From Schistosoma mansoni (taxonomy: Eukaryota; Platyhelminthes; Trematoda; Strigeidida; Schistosomatidae): a DNA stretch of 64,000 nt. Below the pieces are notes generated by a model, which saw only the letters and a list, made by a program, of their open reading frames with translations, did no database searches and was not told where the DNA came from. This document shows, in pieces, positions 11,351-22,734 of this stretch (position 1 is its first letter; every line of letters begins with the position of its first letter). Both the position numbers and the translations under genes were made by a program. The DNA is taken from assembly GCF_000237925.1 (NCBI RefSeq), contig NW_017386017.1, positions 992,001-1,056,000 of the forward strand, written 5' to 3'.

Positions 11351-11579
11351 GTTTATGCAGTCATGATGAATAATTTTACACAAAACGTATCATGAAAGTT
11401 ACAAGTATCTTGATGAAGTCAATGTTTATTGGTTGAAATATGTTGGCTTAAAATTAAGATCCTCATTAAAATTCATAAAAAATTAACAGACGAATAATCT
11501 TATACCGAAAGTTTATTTGAAATTCTATTAAACTGTCTAGCTACTCATCGGGTTCTTCGATTATTGACAATTATTTTGT

Positions 11580-11791
11580 TTTTATCAGAAGGGGATTTTG
11601 TGGAGATTTTAGTAATTTTATATAGTTGAAATCATGAGTCAGTTAGAACTAGATCACTATGGAAAACCTGGAAGCACTGGACTGCCGTTTCGTTCTATTA
11701 TGGGACTCCTCAGCAGTGCGCATCCACGATCCCGCCTCGCGAGCGGGATTCGAACCCAGGACCCACCAGTCTTGAGCCAGAGCTTTTAACC
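11580..11791 (-). repeat. family B retroposon with tRNA-like head and hammerhead
   Basis: The most complete family B copy. In minus-strand order it has a tRNA-like box B (GGGTTCGAATCCC, near 11745-11757), a hammerhead at 11674-11719, then the GTGCTTCCAGGTTTTCCAT body and the CCACAAAATCCCCTTCTG tail. The 5' end is cut by the assembly gap. Confidence 0.8.
11674..11719 (-). ncRNA. hammerhead ribozyme, family B, core intact
   Basis: Minus strand: stem I GCACTG/CAGTGC (6 bp, perfect), core CTGAGGA, stem II GTCC..GAAC with one mismatch, core GAAA, then ACGGCAGTC ending in the GUC cleavage triplet. It differs from the family A ribozyme in stem I and stem III sequence, so it marks a separate element lineage. 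Confidence 0.8.
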
Positions 11792-11991
11792 NNNNNNNNN
11801 NNNNNNNNNNNNNNNNNNNNNNNNNNNNNNNNNNNNNNNNNNNNNNNNNNNNNNNNNNNNNNNNNNNNNNNNNNNNNNNNNNNNNNNNNNNNNNNNNNNN
11901 NNNNNNNNNNNNNNNNNNNNNNNNNNNNNNNNNNNNNNNNNNNNNNNNNNNNNNNNNNNNNNNNNNNNNNNNNNNNNNNNNNNNNNNNNNN
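11792..11991. other. assembly gap (200 N)
   Basis: Exactly 200 unknown bases. It is flanked on the left by minus-strand and on the right by plus-strand family B sequence. Confidence 0.98.
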
Positions 11992-12050
11992 TCCAGGTTT
12001 TCCATAGTGATCTAGTTCTAAATGACTCATGATTTCAACTACATAAAGTT
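11992..12050 (+). repeat. family B fragment, inverted relative to the left flank of the gap
   Basis: It starts mid-element at TCCAGGTTTTCCATAGTGAT and runs through the ACTCATGATTTCAACTA block. It shares the private variant CCATAGTGATCTAGTTCTAA with 11580-11791, so the two are likely halves of one inverted pair. Confidence 0.75.
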
Positions 12051-12584
12051 ATTTTGTTTGTCAGTTCAAGTTGTATGGATTGTTCCATTTTGTTCGCTTT
12101 TTTTATTTTTAGCATATATATGTTGGTAGAATTAGTTTGAACTAGAATAGAACTTTCTTAGTTACCGATTATGGTACAAAGAGAGTCACTTGTCTATATG
12201 ACACGTAATAGGGATAAAGACTCTTATTATTACATTTTATAATTGGATAGGGAATTTAATGATGATTGGTTGCATGGATGATTTATAATACGTAGTTCTA
12301 ATGGAAGATGTTCTATAAGGATCATAAATACATTTCATAGTTAAAATATATAAGTATCGTACTTTCTATTTCAACTGAATTATCGCGTCATATTGATCAG
12401 CTGAATGATGATATAGTCCGATAAAATTTTGAACAATCAATTCGGATTATGATCTTTCATGAATTCAATGTTTATAATATTCTCTTTTTGCATATTTAAT
12501 CAAATATATTCTAACAATACTGTGATTTGTATTACTTTCTGATTTCAGTATGAGTAATACTGGAAATAATAGAACGTACGTTGG

Positions 12585-12992
12585 TGTTATGTCTTATGGT
12601 CCTGTCCCTGTGTTGAACCAATGATTAGTTAAACAGCACTAGAAGACTTGAGTCAACTGTGAGTCCTTATTGGTCCTCTGTATAGTAGCTTCCCGCCTAC
12701 CTCAGCCTATCCACTCCAGAACATAAATATCAGCCTCCACTGTGTGAATCGTATATTTCAGAAATACTTGATTTATATACAAGTAGGCCAGCTAGCATCA
12801 CACCATAAAATGAATAATAACTATTGAATAAGATCAAGCCAAAAGTTGCTGAGTGTGGGATACGGTAACTGATAAGTTTGATATAAGTTAGAATTGATAA
12901 ATCTTACAACAGTGGACAACAGGTCGAATGAAAGCTTATGATAAAGGAAATATATATAATATATAATTTAGTTACTCATTAGTTATGTGATA
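12585..12992 (+). mobile_element. family D LTR-like sequence, copy 3 (diverged)
   Basis: It begins TGTTATGTCTTATGG and follows the order of the two closer copies (CCACTCCAGAACA..CAGCCTCCACTGTGTGAATC block, then ..AAAGCTTATGATAA). Non-coding and older than the copies at 9783 and 18373. Confidence 0.4.
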
Positions 12993-13071
12993 AGAATACG
13001 TGCAACAACAGTTCAAAATAACTCTTAACAGTTATCATCCATTTATTCTTCGTTTGGATATAACAGTTATC

Positions 13072-13400
13072 ATTTCACCCCATCGCACAAGCAAGTGGAT
13101 ATCAGGACTCAGTGGCCGAGTGGATAACGAGATGGCGTTTGAAGCGAAAGTTACTCGGTTCAAGTCCCAGAGGGAACTTCATCTCTGAGATGCAGGTACA
13201 TCCAACTCACGAGTCCTAAATAGGACGAAACGCGCGTCAAACTGGATTCCACTACTAGCCACTATCCATCTTTGCTTACAATGCTTGTGAATGAAGGCTA
13301 TATCGGGGCAATACGCACAGTATGTACATATGCCAATTAGAGATTGACCAGTTGCAGTCCTAACACATCGATGGGAAAATTCAAACGAACAATACTAAAT
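13072..13400 (+). repeat. family A retroposon, full monomer
   Basis: tRNA-like head at 13111-13183, hammerhead relic at 13202-13247, then the 3' body ending near AATACTAAATGAATTTA. No tandem neighbour is present at this locus. Confidence 0.85.
13202..13247 (+). ncRNA. hammerhead ribozyme relic (core changed)
   Basis: Reads CCAACTCACGAGTCCTAAAT and continues to GAAACGCGCGTC. The invariant CUGANGA strand is CUCACGA, with C in place of the catalytically required G. Stem II, GAAA and stem III persist. Predicted inactive. Confidence 0.75.
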
Positions 13401-14100
13401 GAATTTAGTTATCATTTTCATTTGGTGTTTAGCTATAATGCCAATATACTTAAATTAATGGAGTTATGCTTAATTGTAGCCATAACCTCACTTCCTGAAA
13501 TGCATAGATTCATGTATCGGTTGAACAATAAATCTCTCCATAAAAATACATTTACTGGGTAAGTACTTGGAAACTGTGTCACTGTAAACTGCCTTCCATT
13601 TCTTAATTTATCTGCTCAAATGCCAGTCAGGTGAGAAATATTACAATATATCTACGTTTAAATGTGACTAACTAAGGGTAGAGACTTAATTTTAAAAAAA
13701 GATTAGAATCTTGAACAGAGACAAAACAACTTAACCCATACAATTCTCAGAAGCCGAATACTAAGGACACCTAACAATAAAAATTAATGAAATCGACTCA
13801 AGCTGATGCTAAAAAAGGTAGGCGATAGCCGTCTGTTAGCGTATGCAAAAGGCGATCAAAACAGATTTGTAAACATGAACAGTTATGTTACAGACGATAA
13901 GCAAACATATACCATAGCAATACAGTAAGCTATTAATCACAAGTGAATACACTTCATTCACTTACTTCTTTTTCAAGTTTACTCTGATAGTGTTTTCTAG
14001 AAAGACAATGAAAACTTTACAATTAAGGCATTTACCTCAGAAATTGTTTATTCTGGATAGTGTTTATTTTTAGCAAGGTTGTTTTTTTACATCATTGTGT
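13401..14100. other. no gene recognised
   Basis: AT-rich DNA with no assigned feature. Confidence 0.4.
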
Positions 14101-14109
14101 TTTTGATCC

Positions 14110-14312
14110 CATGCTGAAATCACCAGACTGCACCATAAGCCAAGCTCTGACTTGGAATTTTGAAGGAAAAAGGGAATTAGGAAGACCAAAGAACATATTT
14201 CCTGAAGATTTCGAAGCCAACATTAAAAGAATAAATAGAAACTGTAAACAACTGGACAGAGTTCAATGTAGGCTTGTTCGCCTCCACGAGGAAAAACAGA
14301 CGTAAGTAAGTA
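14110..14312 (+). mobile_element. RTE (SR2-like) LINE, 3' end fragment
   Basis: Translation gives SQALTWNFEGKRELGRPKN, then an E/D-rich helix and WRxL-type sequence: the C-terminus of RTE-clade reverse transcriptase ORFs (compare RQALTWNPQGQRRRGRPKN in SR2-like elements). It ends in a TAAG tail (TAAGTAAGTAAG), typical of this family. Confidence 0.75.
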
Positions 14313-14837
14313 AGTAATCTAAGAAAATGAAACCCAACACGTTTAAAAGAAGTTTCAAATAACCGACGTCAGAGCAAACAAAAATAATAGAGTATTTATT
14401 TGGTATAATTATTTAATAGTAACATAGACGTTGTTATTGAATTATAGAGTTAATCATATTGAAATGTGTTAATATTACAGAAATTCAAACCATGTGACAT
14501 TGAACATACTTTATTTACATCACGCTGTGAAGTGAATTTTAAGAATGTACTATACTACTCACAAGTAGTTTGTCAAAATTATATGGACTATCATTTTGTT
14601 AAACCTATGAAATCTATCATTCATTCTCCCTTTCTAGTTTCAATGAGCAATTCATTTTGAATTCAATGTATTAGTTTATTAGCTTTTAACACAATAATCG
14701 GTATGAATAGCCCATTAATTACCTGTTGAGTCACGATCTTCTTTTGTTTCGATTAATCCTGTAAAATTATACTGACTAGGTGAATTGATTTAACCAAGTT
14801 ATATATATGCTCTATATATAAACTATCTTGATGTTAA

Positions 14838-15130
14838 TGCATTTGTAGTGAACCAGAACACTAGTGGAGATGATCGAATGTATTTAGACATGAGATTACA
14901 GAATGTCTCAGCAATATATGAGAACCGTATAGTGAACAGTTAATTTGCAAAATAACAATCAATTGTCTCAATTTCACTGTTTCTTCTGCAAATATCCGTC
15001 CATAGTCTCCGATTATAATTGTTCATTCATTTTTGTACCAATTGCGTGTCGTTCCCGTTCTCTCCTTATCGATATTCTACTGAAATACATTCAATGCCCG
15101 ACCATCACCATATACTACTTATGTGAATAT
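14838..15130 (-). repeat. family G dispersed repeat
   Basis: The reverse complement of the copy at 20225-20515. Shared blocks include GTATATGGTGATGGTC and GAGACAATTGATTGTTATTT. Non-coding. Confidence 0.6.
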
Positions 15131-15299
15131 CACTAATTTACACCACATATTTATAGGCTGCCTTCAAGATTCCTTAACGCTACCAAACTTACGAAATCTT
15201 ACATAGTAATTTTAAAATTTTACTATAGTAAAAGAGAACACAAGTGTGAACGACCAATCCTTTCTAGCATAATATTACCGAGCTATTCGAAAAACCATA

Positions 15300-15440
15300 C
15301 TCTAATACTTCAGCTACAAAATGTTCAATAATTGTCTCAGACTTCACTGTTTCTTCCTTTTCATACCCATTACTTTCTGTTCCTGTTTTTTTCTCTTCGA
15401 TCTTGTTATAAACTGTAGGATACTTGTTATAATGCTAGGG
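15300..15440 (-). repeat. family G dispersed repeat, partial
   Basis: Shares the AACAGGAACRRAA..GAAACAGTGAAGTCTGAGACAATT region with the other family G copies. It lies 170 bp from a fuller copy in the same orientation. Confidence 0.5.
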
Positions 15441-16363
15441 TTTCTTGTTATAACAGTCCTTTCACATGTACACGTATGTGGGACCTTAATTTACCTTAGA
15501 CGAATATCTACACTAGATTCCCATCCAGTGTCTATTCTACAGGACTTCAACACAACTCAGATCAAGAACACGAGATTAGCCTGACTATAACGTCAATATA
15601 TTTCCACACCAAAATCCGACACAAGGAACAGTCAATCAATAACAGTCCGGATAGGGGAATATATATAACACCTGTCATCCTATCCAATGTCCGACTCATC
15701 AAAACAACTAATCATTATCATTCTCGCCCACACATAAGATCTCAAACTTCTGCTGTCAAGCCTCCTATTCCTAATTGACGTTATAAACTACTTATGTCGA
15801 TATAAGTAGTACACACCACATTATCATAAATAAAATGGACATTTTACGGTTACTGGCCGTATTTCCTTTTTTTATCCTATGTATATACTTGATTAACTAT
15901 TGTTTCCCCATCTTCAAAACTTATATGACTAATATATTGTATCACAGTATCCTTTTTTTAATTATGCACTTTCCAGTTATTGATTAACTATGACCATGTT
16001 TACTATTTCCTTGTTGTATTGCCTGGTATTAGTTTCTTTTTTTTTTGAAAAGATTACCTGGTTAAATAAAATGAATAAATTACTTTATAATCTCCAAGGA
16101 AATGCAATGCATAATCTTTTCTTTTTTCTTACTCCTTCCCATTTGAATGTTTTATGAAATTCTAATCAACATAACTGACAAATCGTTAAGTTTAAGTAAG
16201 AATCTTATTTAAATTTTACTTAGAAGAAAGAAACATGAATTTAGGGTATTATGGTTACTATTGACATTATTAAAAATAATTAATAAGAAATATCTAACTA
16301 TAAAATATTAGTATCCAACCATATTTATTAGTATGAAGATATATAAAGGTGCAAATAGCATGT
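15441..16363. other. no gene recognised
   Basis: AT-rich sequence; nothing supported. Confidence 0.4.
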
Positions 16364-16376
16364 TTTTCAACTGATG

Positions 16377-16910
16377 GTCCCAAAATGCTCTGGGGTACGG
16401 CCGAGAGTGGGGAGAGTCCACTCTCCCTCTCGAAATGCTTTCACATGGTCACGCGTATATAGCCTCTTCCAGGGAAGTCCTACCCACTGCATTCTCATGA
16501 CCGGAGTGTTGTTCACGAAAGTGAGAGGACGAAAAGCGAATGTCCGGTGCTTCAACCGGGTTGGTGGACACGGATAGTTCACCTAGGGGAGTTGGAAAAC
16601 CCTCATTCCAAACCAATGGTGCACATGGACTGGCTCCAGTATCCTAAGGGAACAAATAGCGTATAAACCAATCGTTGGTCACCGGCTACCATGGGACTGC
16701 ATCTCCTCACGATGCTTCACTGCCTTGTGGGTTAGACCTTTAGGTCAAAGGCTCCGGATGTGGCCCCCTAAGAAAACCATCTGCTTCAGTTTGGGTATCT
16801 GGACAGTATCACAGGCTTCATACAAATCAAATGAGATTTGTGTGGCACATATGTATCTGGTGCCCCTTTGTACCAATATTTATATGTCTAAATAAATAAA
16901 TAAACATAAA
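16377..16910 (+). repeat. family C SINE-like retroposon, full length
   Basis: 534 bp, ending in AAATAAATAAATAAACATAA. It is flanked by TTTTCAACTGATG (16364-16376) and TTTTCAGCTGATG (16911-16923), a 13-bp target duplication with one mismatch. The many sequence differences from the copy at 37688 point to an older insertion. Confidence 0.85.
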
Positions 16911-16944
16911 TTTTCAGCTGATGAATTAATTCTTTGTAGAATAA

Positions 16945-17110
16945 TTGAATGTCGGTTAGTAGTGGAATTAGTAATGTACGTTTTAACCTCTTTAGGACTC
17001 ATTAAGTGAATATACTTTTATATCAGTATTGTTATTGACATAATACCTTTCACTTTAAACACTATCGTGTTATCCATTCAACTATTCAGCCTAGATAGCC
17101 TCTAACTTTT
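16945..17110 (-). repeat. old, diverged family A copy
   Basis: Recognisable in order: GTTAGTAGTGGAATTAGTAA, CTCTTTAGGACTCATTAAGT (ribozyme remains), CACTTTAAACACTATCGTGT, then the CCATTCAACTATTCAGCC remains of the tRNA-like head. Confidence 0.6.
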
Positions 17111-17705
17111 TCAATCGTTATGATGTTTGTATCATTATTCTTAACAGTTTGAAATGTAGAAATATTTAGTTACCAGGTTCCAAAATGGGACAAAATGTAT
17201 GTCTTGAATTCTACTGTTATTAAAAATCCACCTACTCTATAAGACGTGTGACATAATGGCGTTATCGATCTAATCAGCGTACTATGCACATATAACAACT
17301 AAGATTTATCAAAATTTAGTCTTGAATATTAACAACAGAATAATCCTAACTCCTTACCTATAATGTTATTACAAATAAGAATTAGTCGCCAAACGATAAT
17401 CATTTGTGTAGTACAGCCGAAATTATTGAACAATTATATTTTCTAATTTCTTATTAAAAAAGGGGTAGATAGACAGGCATTTGAAGACAACTTCCGTAAT
17501 ATTGTTATTTGGTATTCAAATTGGGTACTTTATCCAGGATATTCATTATTTATCAAAGGGGTAAAAGAGAAAGAAAAGATTTCATGTCACAATAGAAAAA
17601 TATCATTATAACGATGAATCTAATCAATATAAGAATTTTTTAAGAAGGATGTAATATCCTACTTGTTATAAGTACTATCTTACTTGCAAAGTAAAAAGAA
17701 ATTAA

Positions 17706-18072
17706 ATGGGAAGATTTAAACAAACAATACTAAGTAAATTTCATTTTCACCCCATTGCACAAGCAAATGGCTATCAGGACTCAGTGGCCGAGTGGATAAC
17801 GAGATGGCGTTTGAAGCGAGGGTACTGGGTTCGAGTCCCAGAGTGAACATCAACTCTGAGATGCAGGTACATCCAACTCACGAGTCCTAAATAGGACGAA
17901 ACGCGCGTCAAACTGGATTCCACTACTAGCCACTATCCATCTCTGCTTACCATGCTTGTGAATTAAGGCTATATCGAGGCAATACGCACAGTATGCACAT
18001 ATGCCAATTAGAGATTGACCAGTTGCAGTCCTAACACATCGATGAGAAGATTCAAACAAACAATACTAACTG
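17706..18072 (+). repeat. family A, one full unit preceded by the tail of another
   Basis: 17706-17744 is the 3' end of one unit (GAAGATTTAAACAAACAATA). It runs straight into the head of a complete unit from 17745. Equivalent points at 17710 and 18046 give a 336-nt period. The head (17780-17850) carries the tRNA-like boxes. The complete ribozyme relic is at 17873-17918. Confidence 0.85.
17873..17918 (+). ncRNA. hammerhead ribozyme relic (core changed)
   Basis: Same variant as at 13202: CUCACGA instead of CUGANGA, the TAAATA loop, and AAACTGG after the GUC. Predicted inactive. Confidence 0.75.
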
Positions 18073-18311
18073 AAAAAGAAATTAAGTTTATTATTGATGT
18101 AAATATTTGGTATACATTTAGAAAATGATAAAAGTGTAAGTTGGCATTATAATACTGTACTGGCCTATGAACTATATATTTTGAGTTAGGGTAGTTGATG
18201 CTATCTGGTCGCCAGAACTTTAAAAGGTCTAGTATAGTTAAAACTGGTAGCTGGACGCTATAGACTTAAGCGCTTTCATTCATAAACTATCTCCTCGAGT
18301 GTTATAACGTG

Positions 18312-18331
18312 TGCCTGTGTGTGTGTGTGTG
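18312..18331. repeat. (GT)n microsatellite
   Basis: A short GT run inside unassigned sequence. Confidence 0.8.
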
Positions 18332-18372
18332 CCCAGTTGTTATATCGGTTGAGTGAGTGAACGTGCTCTGTT

Positions 18373-18857
18373 TGTTATATGAACGTGATATGACCGCCAA
18401 TCAGAGAAGAGCGAATTATCGATCAGAGCAATGATACACAAAAGCCATATGAGCAGTCTTGAGTGCTTATCAGACCTGCTATCTGCCTAACCCAGCCAAT
18501 TACGTTCAGAACGCCAATAACAGCCTCTACAATATGAATCATTATTCTCAACCATACTGAGTTTGTATACCAATCAAACAGACCACATCGTACCATTAAA
18601 TAGAAAATAACATTTGTATAATATTTAGCCAAATGTGGCTGTGAATGGGGGAAACAGTAATTAATGGACTAGGGATAACTCAGTAATGGTAAATCGTAGA
18701 ATAATAGTTCATAGGTCTAACTAAAGCTTATAATAAGAGAAACATGAATATGAATAGTTAAGTTACCTAGCAAATATACAATAGGAAATATACATATCAC
18801 ATTGGTCCATAAATAGTCCTCAGAGTTACCAGTCATAATTCTCCACGGGATACAACA
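18373..18857 (+). mobile_element. family D LTR-like sequence, copy 2
   Basis: 485 bp from TGTTATATG to TACAACA. It is close to 9783-10276 over its whole length, including GAGCGAATTATCGATCAGAG and AGCCAAATGTGGCT. Same orientation, 8.6 kb apart, with no retrotransposon genes between, so two independent solo LTRs are more likely than one element. Confidence 0.5.
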
Positions 18858-18944
18858 CTAAGACTTTTCTAAGGTAATATGTAAGAACTGTAATTAATAA
18901 AATGATTCAAACGATGAAATGAAATTTTGTAATGTACTGTAATT

Positions 18945-19278
18945 AAATTCATTTAGTGTTGTTTGTTTGAATCTTCTCATCGATGTTTTAGAACTGCAAC
19001 TGGTCAGTCTCTAATTGGCATATGTGCATACTGTGCGTATTGCCTCGATATAGCCTTAATTCACAAGCATGGTAAGCAGAGATGGATAGTGGCTAGTAGT
19101 GGAATCCAGTTTGACGCGCGTTTCGTCCTATTTAGGACTCGTGAGTTGGATGTACCTGCATCTCAGAGTTGATGTTCACTCTGGGACTCGAACCCAGTAC
19201 CCTCGCTTCAAACGCCATCTCGTTATCCACTCGGCCACTGGGTCCTGATATCCACTTGCTTGTGCGATGGGGTGAAGT
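18945..19278 (-). repeat. family A retroposon, full unit
   Basis: A complete unit with the tRNA-like head at 19170-19243 and the ribozyme relic at 19106-19149. It is nearly identical to the plus-strand unit at 17745-18072, 0.9 kb away in the opposite orientation. Confidence 0.85.
19106..19149 (-). ncRNA. hammerhead ribozyme relic (core changed)
   Basis: Minus strand reads CCAACTCACGAGTCCTAAAT and continues to GAAACGCGCGTCAAACTGG: the same CUCACGA change as two other copies. Predicted inactive. Confidence 0.75.
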
Positions 19279-19425
19279 TTAAATTCATTTAGTGTTGTTT
19301 GTTTGAATTTTCCCATCGATGTGTTAGGACTGCAACTGGTCAGTCTCTAATTGGCATATGTGCATACTGTGCGGACTGACTCGATATAGCCTTATTTCAC
19401 AAGCATTGTATCCATCTTTGCTTAC
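19279..19425 (-). repeat. 3' part of a second family A unit, tandem
   Basis: It abuts the unit at 18945-19278 in the same orientation; equivalent points 18945 and 19281 give a 336-nt period. At its far end a few bases switch to plus-strand family A sequence (ATCCATCTTTGCTTAC), as also happens at 3223. Confidence 0.8.
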
Positions 19426-20224
19426 GATGACTTATTCTGTTTCATCGATCAGTTTTTGAAATAGATTATTTTCTGACATTCAGCTTTTGATTGAATTGGA
19501 ATATGTTTTTCGTTCTTTTTCACAGCAAAAAATAATTTCCAGTATAAGACGATGATAATGTTCTTACTAAGCTATTGTAGGAAGATTTTGGCGATACTCA
19601 AAAGTATCTAGACAAGTAGACACTTATTTGATCTAAAACATGAATAGAGGAGAATCATAAAAACTTAATAAACGTGGTACCAGAAAGAGTCAATGACGGA
19701 ATGTATCATCCTTAATGGATACAGAGAAAGTGGCATCTGTAAAATGAATAATACTCTAATAAGGAAATAGAACCAAATTTTTAAAGATAGTTTTTGTCAT
19801 GGAATGACCTTAATTAGGGAACCATTAGGACCCAATGTCCACCAATCAGGTGTTTCGTCTCGTTTGAGTTAGTGTTTTTTCATTGTACACATATTGTGGT
19901 GTGGGTTACTTATATCCACATTGTTATGGCTTGTAAGTTGTACGCTTTATTCGGATCCTAGCTATTCGGATAACCCCAGGCTAGCACTACTCAGCGACTT
20001 GAAAGACCAGAGAGAAGACACGAGTATCAGAGAAGCACTTTACTACAAGGTTCAATTATGTACAGAAAAACAGGGGTTTTATAGTAATTAAAAGACCTTG
20101 AGATCCCATAGTAACAGTATGTTAACAGCCAATCAGGACCTTGTTATTTTAGTAGCATAGCTTCTAACTAATCGCTGATTGGTTGGGCTCTTTATGAGCC
20201 TCTCTAGAGTTTATTGTAAGCCGA
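19426..20224. other. no gene recognised
   Basis: It includes a frame at 19894-20091 without domain content and two CCAATCAGG motifs. Unassigned. Confidence 0.35.
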
Positions 20225-20515
20225 CCTAACACACATAAGCAGTATATGGTGATGGTCAGGCACAGAATTTATTTTGGCAGATGGATAAGGAAAGAACAGG
20301 AACGAAGCGCGATCGGTATTAAAATGCATGAATAATGAAAATAGAGAAGATGGACTGATATTTGCAGAAACAACAGTCAAGGTTGAGACAATTGATTGTT
20401 ATTTTGCAAATTAACTGTTTACTGTATGGTTATCAGATTTTAATGAGGTAGTTTGTAATTTGTGTTTAAATACATTCGATCGTCCACACTCGTGTTCTTG
20501 TTCACTACAATATTA
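20225..20515 (+). repeat. family G dispersed repeat, fullest copy
   Basis: About 290 bp aligned along its length with the reverse complement of 14838-15130. No frame and no terminal repeats seen. Confidence 0.6.
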
Positions 20516-21564
20516 AATACTTAACCAACCTAACAAAACAGAGGAATTAGTTAAGAGCTGCATTAGAATCTGTATTGTTAAAAGCTGAGTAAAAGTACTC
20601 ACAAATGATGTGCATTTATATGCGGCCAGATTGACTCAGACAGTAACGTGTATCTCGTAGCTTCGGTCAAATAACTATTTTCTTTTTGTCTACACTTGTA
20701 ACTGACATATCAAGTGACCTTTGGAGATCGTGTCATTTGACAGTTTGGCTAGATATATTGGAAAAATAATTGAGTTGAATGTTTTTGCATTACTCACAAA
20801 CAATATCTTGGACACCACTGAAGATTATTAGAAACCGAGTGAAAAATGTAATCAGTTGAATACCGACTCAATAAGATTTAAAGTTATATTACAACTTTCT
20901 TGATAAATTTGCGTTATAATGAGACAAGTCCTGGAAGTTTGAAGCTTTCGGAACTGTTTTTTGGATTATCATCGTTATATTTTCACTGTATAAACAATAG
21001 GAAACTATATTTTCATGCATCTATATTCTCTTTATTGTAAGCTTCCAGTAGATCTAACAACTGTTGTTAGACATTCTACTATCGCTTAATAATCGCTAAA
21101 TAACTATTTACTGTTTCCTTTGCTCGCTACAACTTACGATATAATTTTGTGTAGTTTATGATTTTTTATTTGATATACTGTGTGGTTTAGTTATTCAGTA
21201 TATAAGCTAATGGGTGTTTGGGATAGGTGTTTGTCGTGGTGTTTGTTTGAAGAATACATATGGTAGAAGCTTGCCGCCGACTTCTCTTTGAATTCAAGGC
21301 ATGGGATAGAGAGGAGCCTGAGGATAGTAGGTCAGTAAAAGCGCAGCTTGCGTTGGCTCAAGGTTATCTATACAAATCAAAACGTATAACTGATCAAGCC
21401 TAAGACTCTTAACTGTAGACAGAATAGTACACGTAGGATAGAAAAAATTATAATCGGAATTCTGTTTGGTGAGTATGTCACTTGGTATCGATTAATGTCC
21501 TTATTCATGATATTGGTTAATGCTCAGCGATCAATTCGTGTAAACGCTTCGGTTCGACAGAAGG

Positions 21565-21640
21565 CTGATTGCTGCTCATTGGTAAGGCCTTTGGATGTGA
21601 AATGGGTTCGAACCCCAATGGAGGTACCAGTTACCTTAAT
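21565..21640 (+). repeat. tRNA-like sequence, not a functional tRNA
   Basis: It has a perfect box B (GGTTCGAACCC) with a TGGG/CCCA T-stem and a weak box A (GCTCATTGGTAAGG). No acceptor stem pairs with the 3' side. Probably the head of an old tRNA-derived SINE. Confidence 0.4.
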
Positions 21641-21789
21641 ACTACTAATGAATTTCAACTAGCGTGAAGCTGAATTTCACAGCTCATCTCTGACTATTTT
21701 CAAACACCTGACAGATGTTATTTTAATGAGTCGATAAGAAATATATATTCTATATAAAAATATTAGTTTAGTAATAAGTACTTAACGGA

Positions 21790-22256
21790 TATACCAAGAT
21801 CAGAATTTTCAATACAAATGTCAAGACAGTTCTACTGTATGGAGCAGAAACCTGGAGAACTACAAAGGCCATCGTTCAGAAGATACAGGTGTTTATTAAC
21901 AGTTGTCTACGCAAGATACTTCGGATCCGTTAGCCAGACACTATCAGCAACATCCTATTGTGGGAGAAAACAAACCAGATTTCAGTGGAAGAAGAAATCA
22001 GGAAAAAGCGCTGGAAGTGGATTGGGCACACATTGAGGAAATCATCCAACTGCGTCACAAGGCAAGCACTCACACGGAATCCTGAAGGCTAAAGGAAAAG
22101 AGGAAGACCAAAGAATACATTAAGCCGAGAAATGGAGACAAACATGAGAAGTATGAACAAAAATTGGATAGAACTATAAAGGAATGCCCAGGACAGAGTG
22201 GGTTGGAGAAGGCTGGTCGGCAGCCTATGCTCCATTGGGAGAAACAGGCGTAAGTA
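21790..22256 (+). mobile_element. RTE (SR2-like) LINE, 3' end fragment
   Basis: The final ~150 codons of the reverse transcriptase ORF are recognisable over more than one frame: QFYCMEQKPGELQRPS-type, then [37 protein letters not shown], then KRGRPKNTLSREME and LCSIGRNR. It ends at the TAAG tail. Frameshifts are present, so it is dead. Confidence 0.8.
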
Positions 22257-22734
22257 AGTTAACGGATATAGTTAACAACAAAATGAATAGAAAAAATCAA
22301 CAGGCGGTATATACTATTGATTAAATACACTTGAATATTGAAGATACAATACACTGAATACTGAACATGGTGGGTGAAGGTATGAATTTTAAGATTTAAA
22401 GAAGTCCGCCTTAATTTTAACAATATTGTCAAATGAAATTCAATAGATGAATGGATGATTTGAAAAGTTTGAAAACATACCATACTATTGTATCTATGTC
22501 TTTTCACTTTGGCTTGCTCATAAAAATACTTTCTCAATCGTCTTGCTACCATTTTATATTCATATATCAGATAGGTAAAATAGACTAGTAGAAATTTGTG
22601 TATAGCTTCCGTTTCAATCTCGCCGGTACTCATCTGAAAACACATGTTTTCAATATCCAATAGACTGGTACTGTAACAAAAATTGGAGATTATAGAAACA
22701 ATTTATGAAGTAAATTAAGCCATACCGTAAGTGC

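Noticed and set aside
11649-12030. frames running through the second gap
   Set aside because: The same reason; both ends are ribozyme-repeat sequence.
9783-18857. a single 9-kb LTR retrotransposon bounded by the two close LTR-like copies
   Set aside because: The interval carries only ribozyme repeats, SINE-like copies and other fragments, with no element genes; solo copies fit better.
21590-21640. possible tRNA gene
   Set aside because: Perfect box B but no acceptor or anticodon stem.
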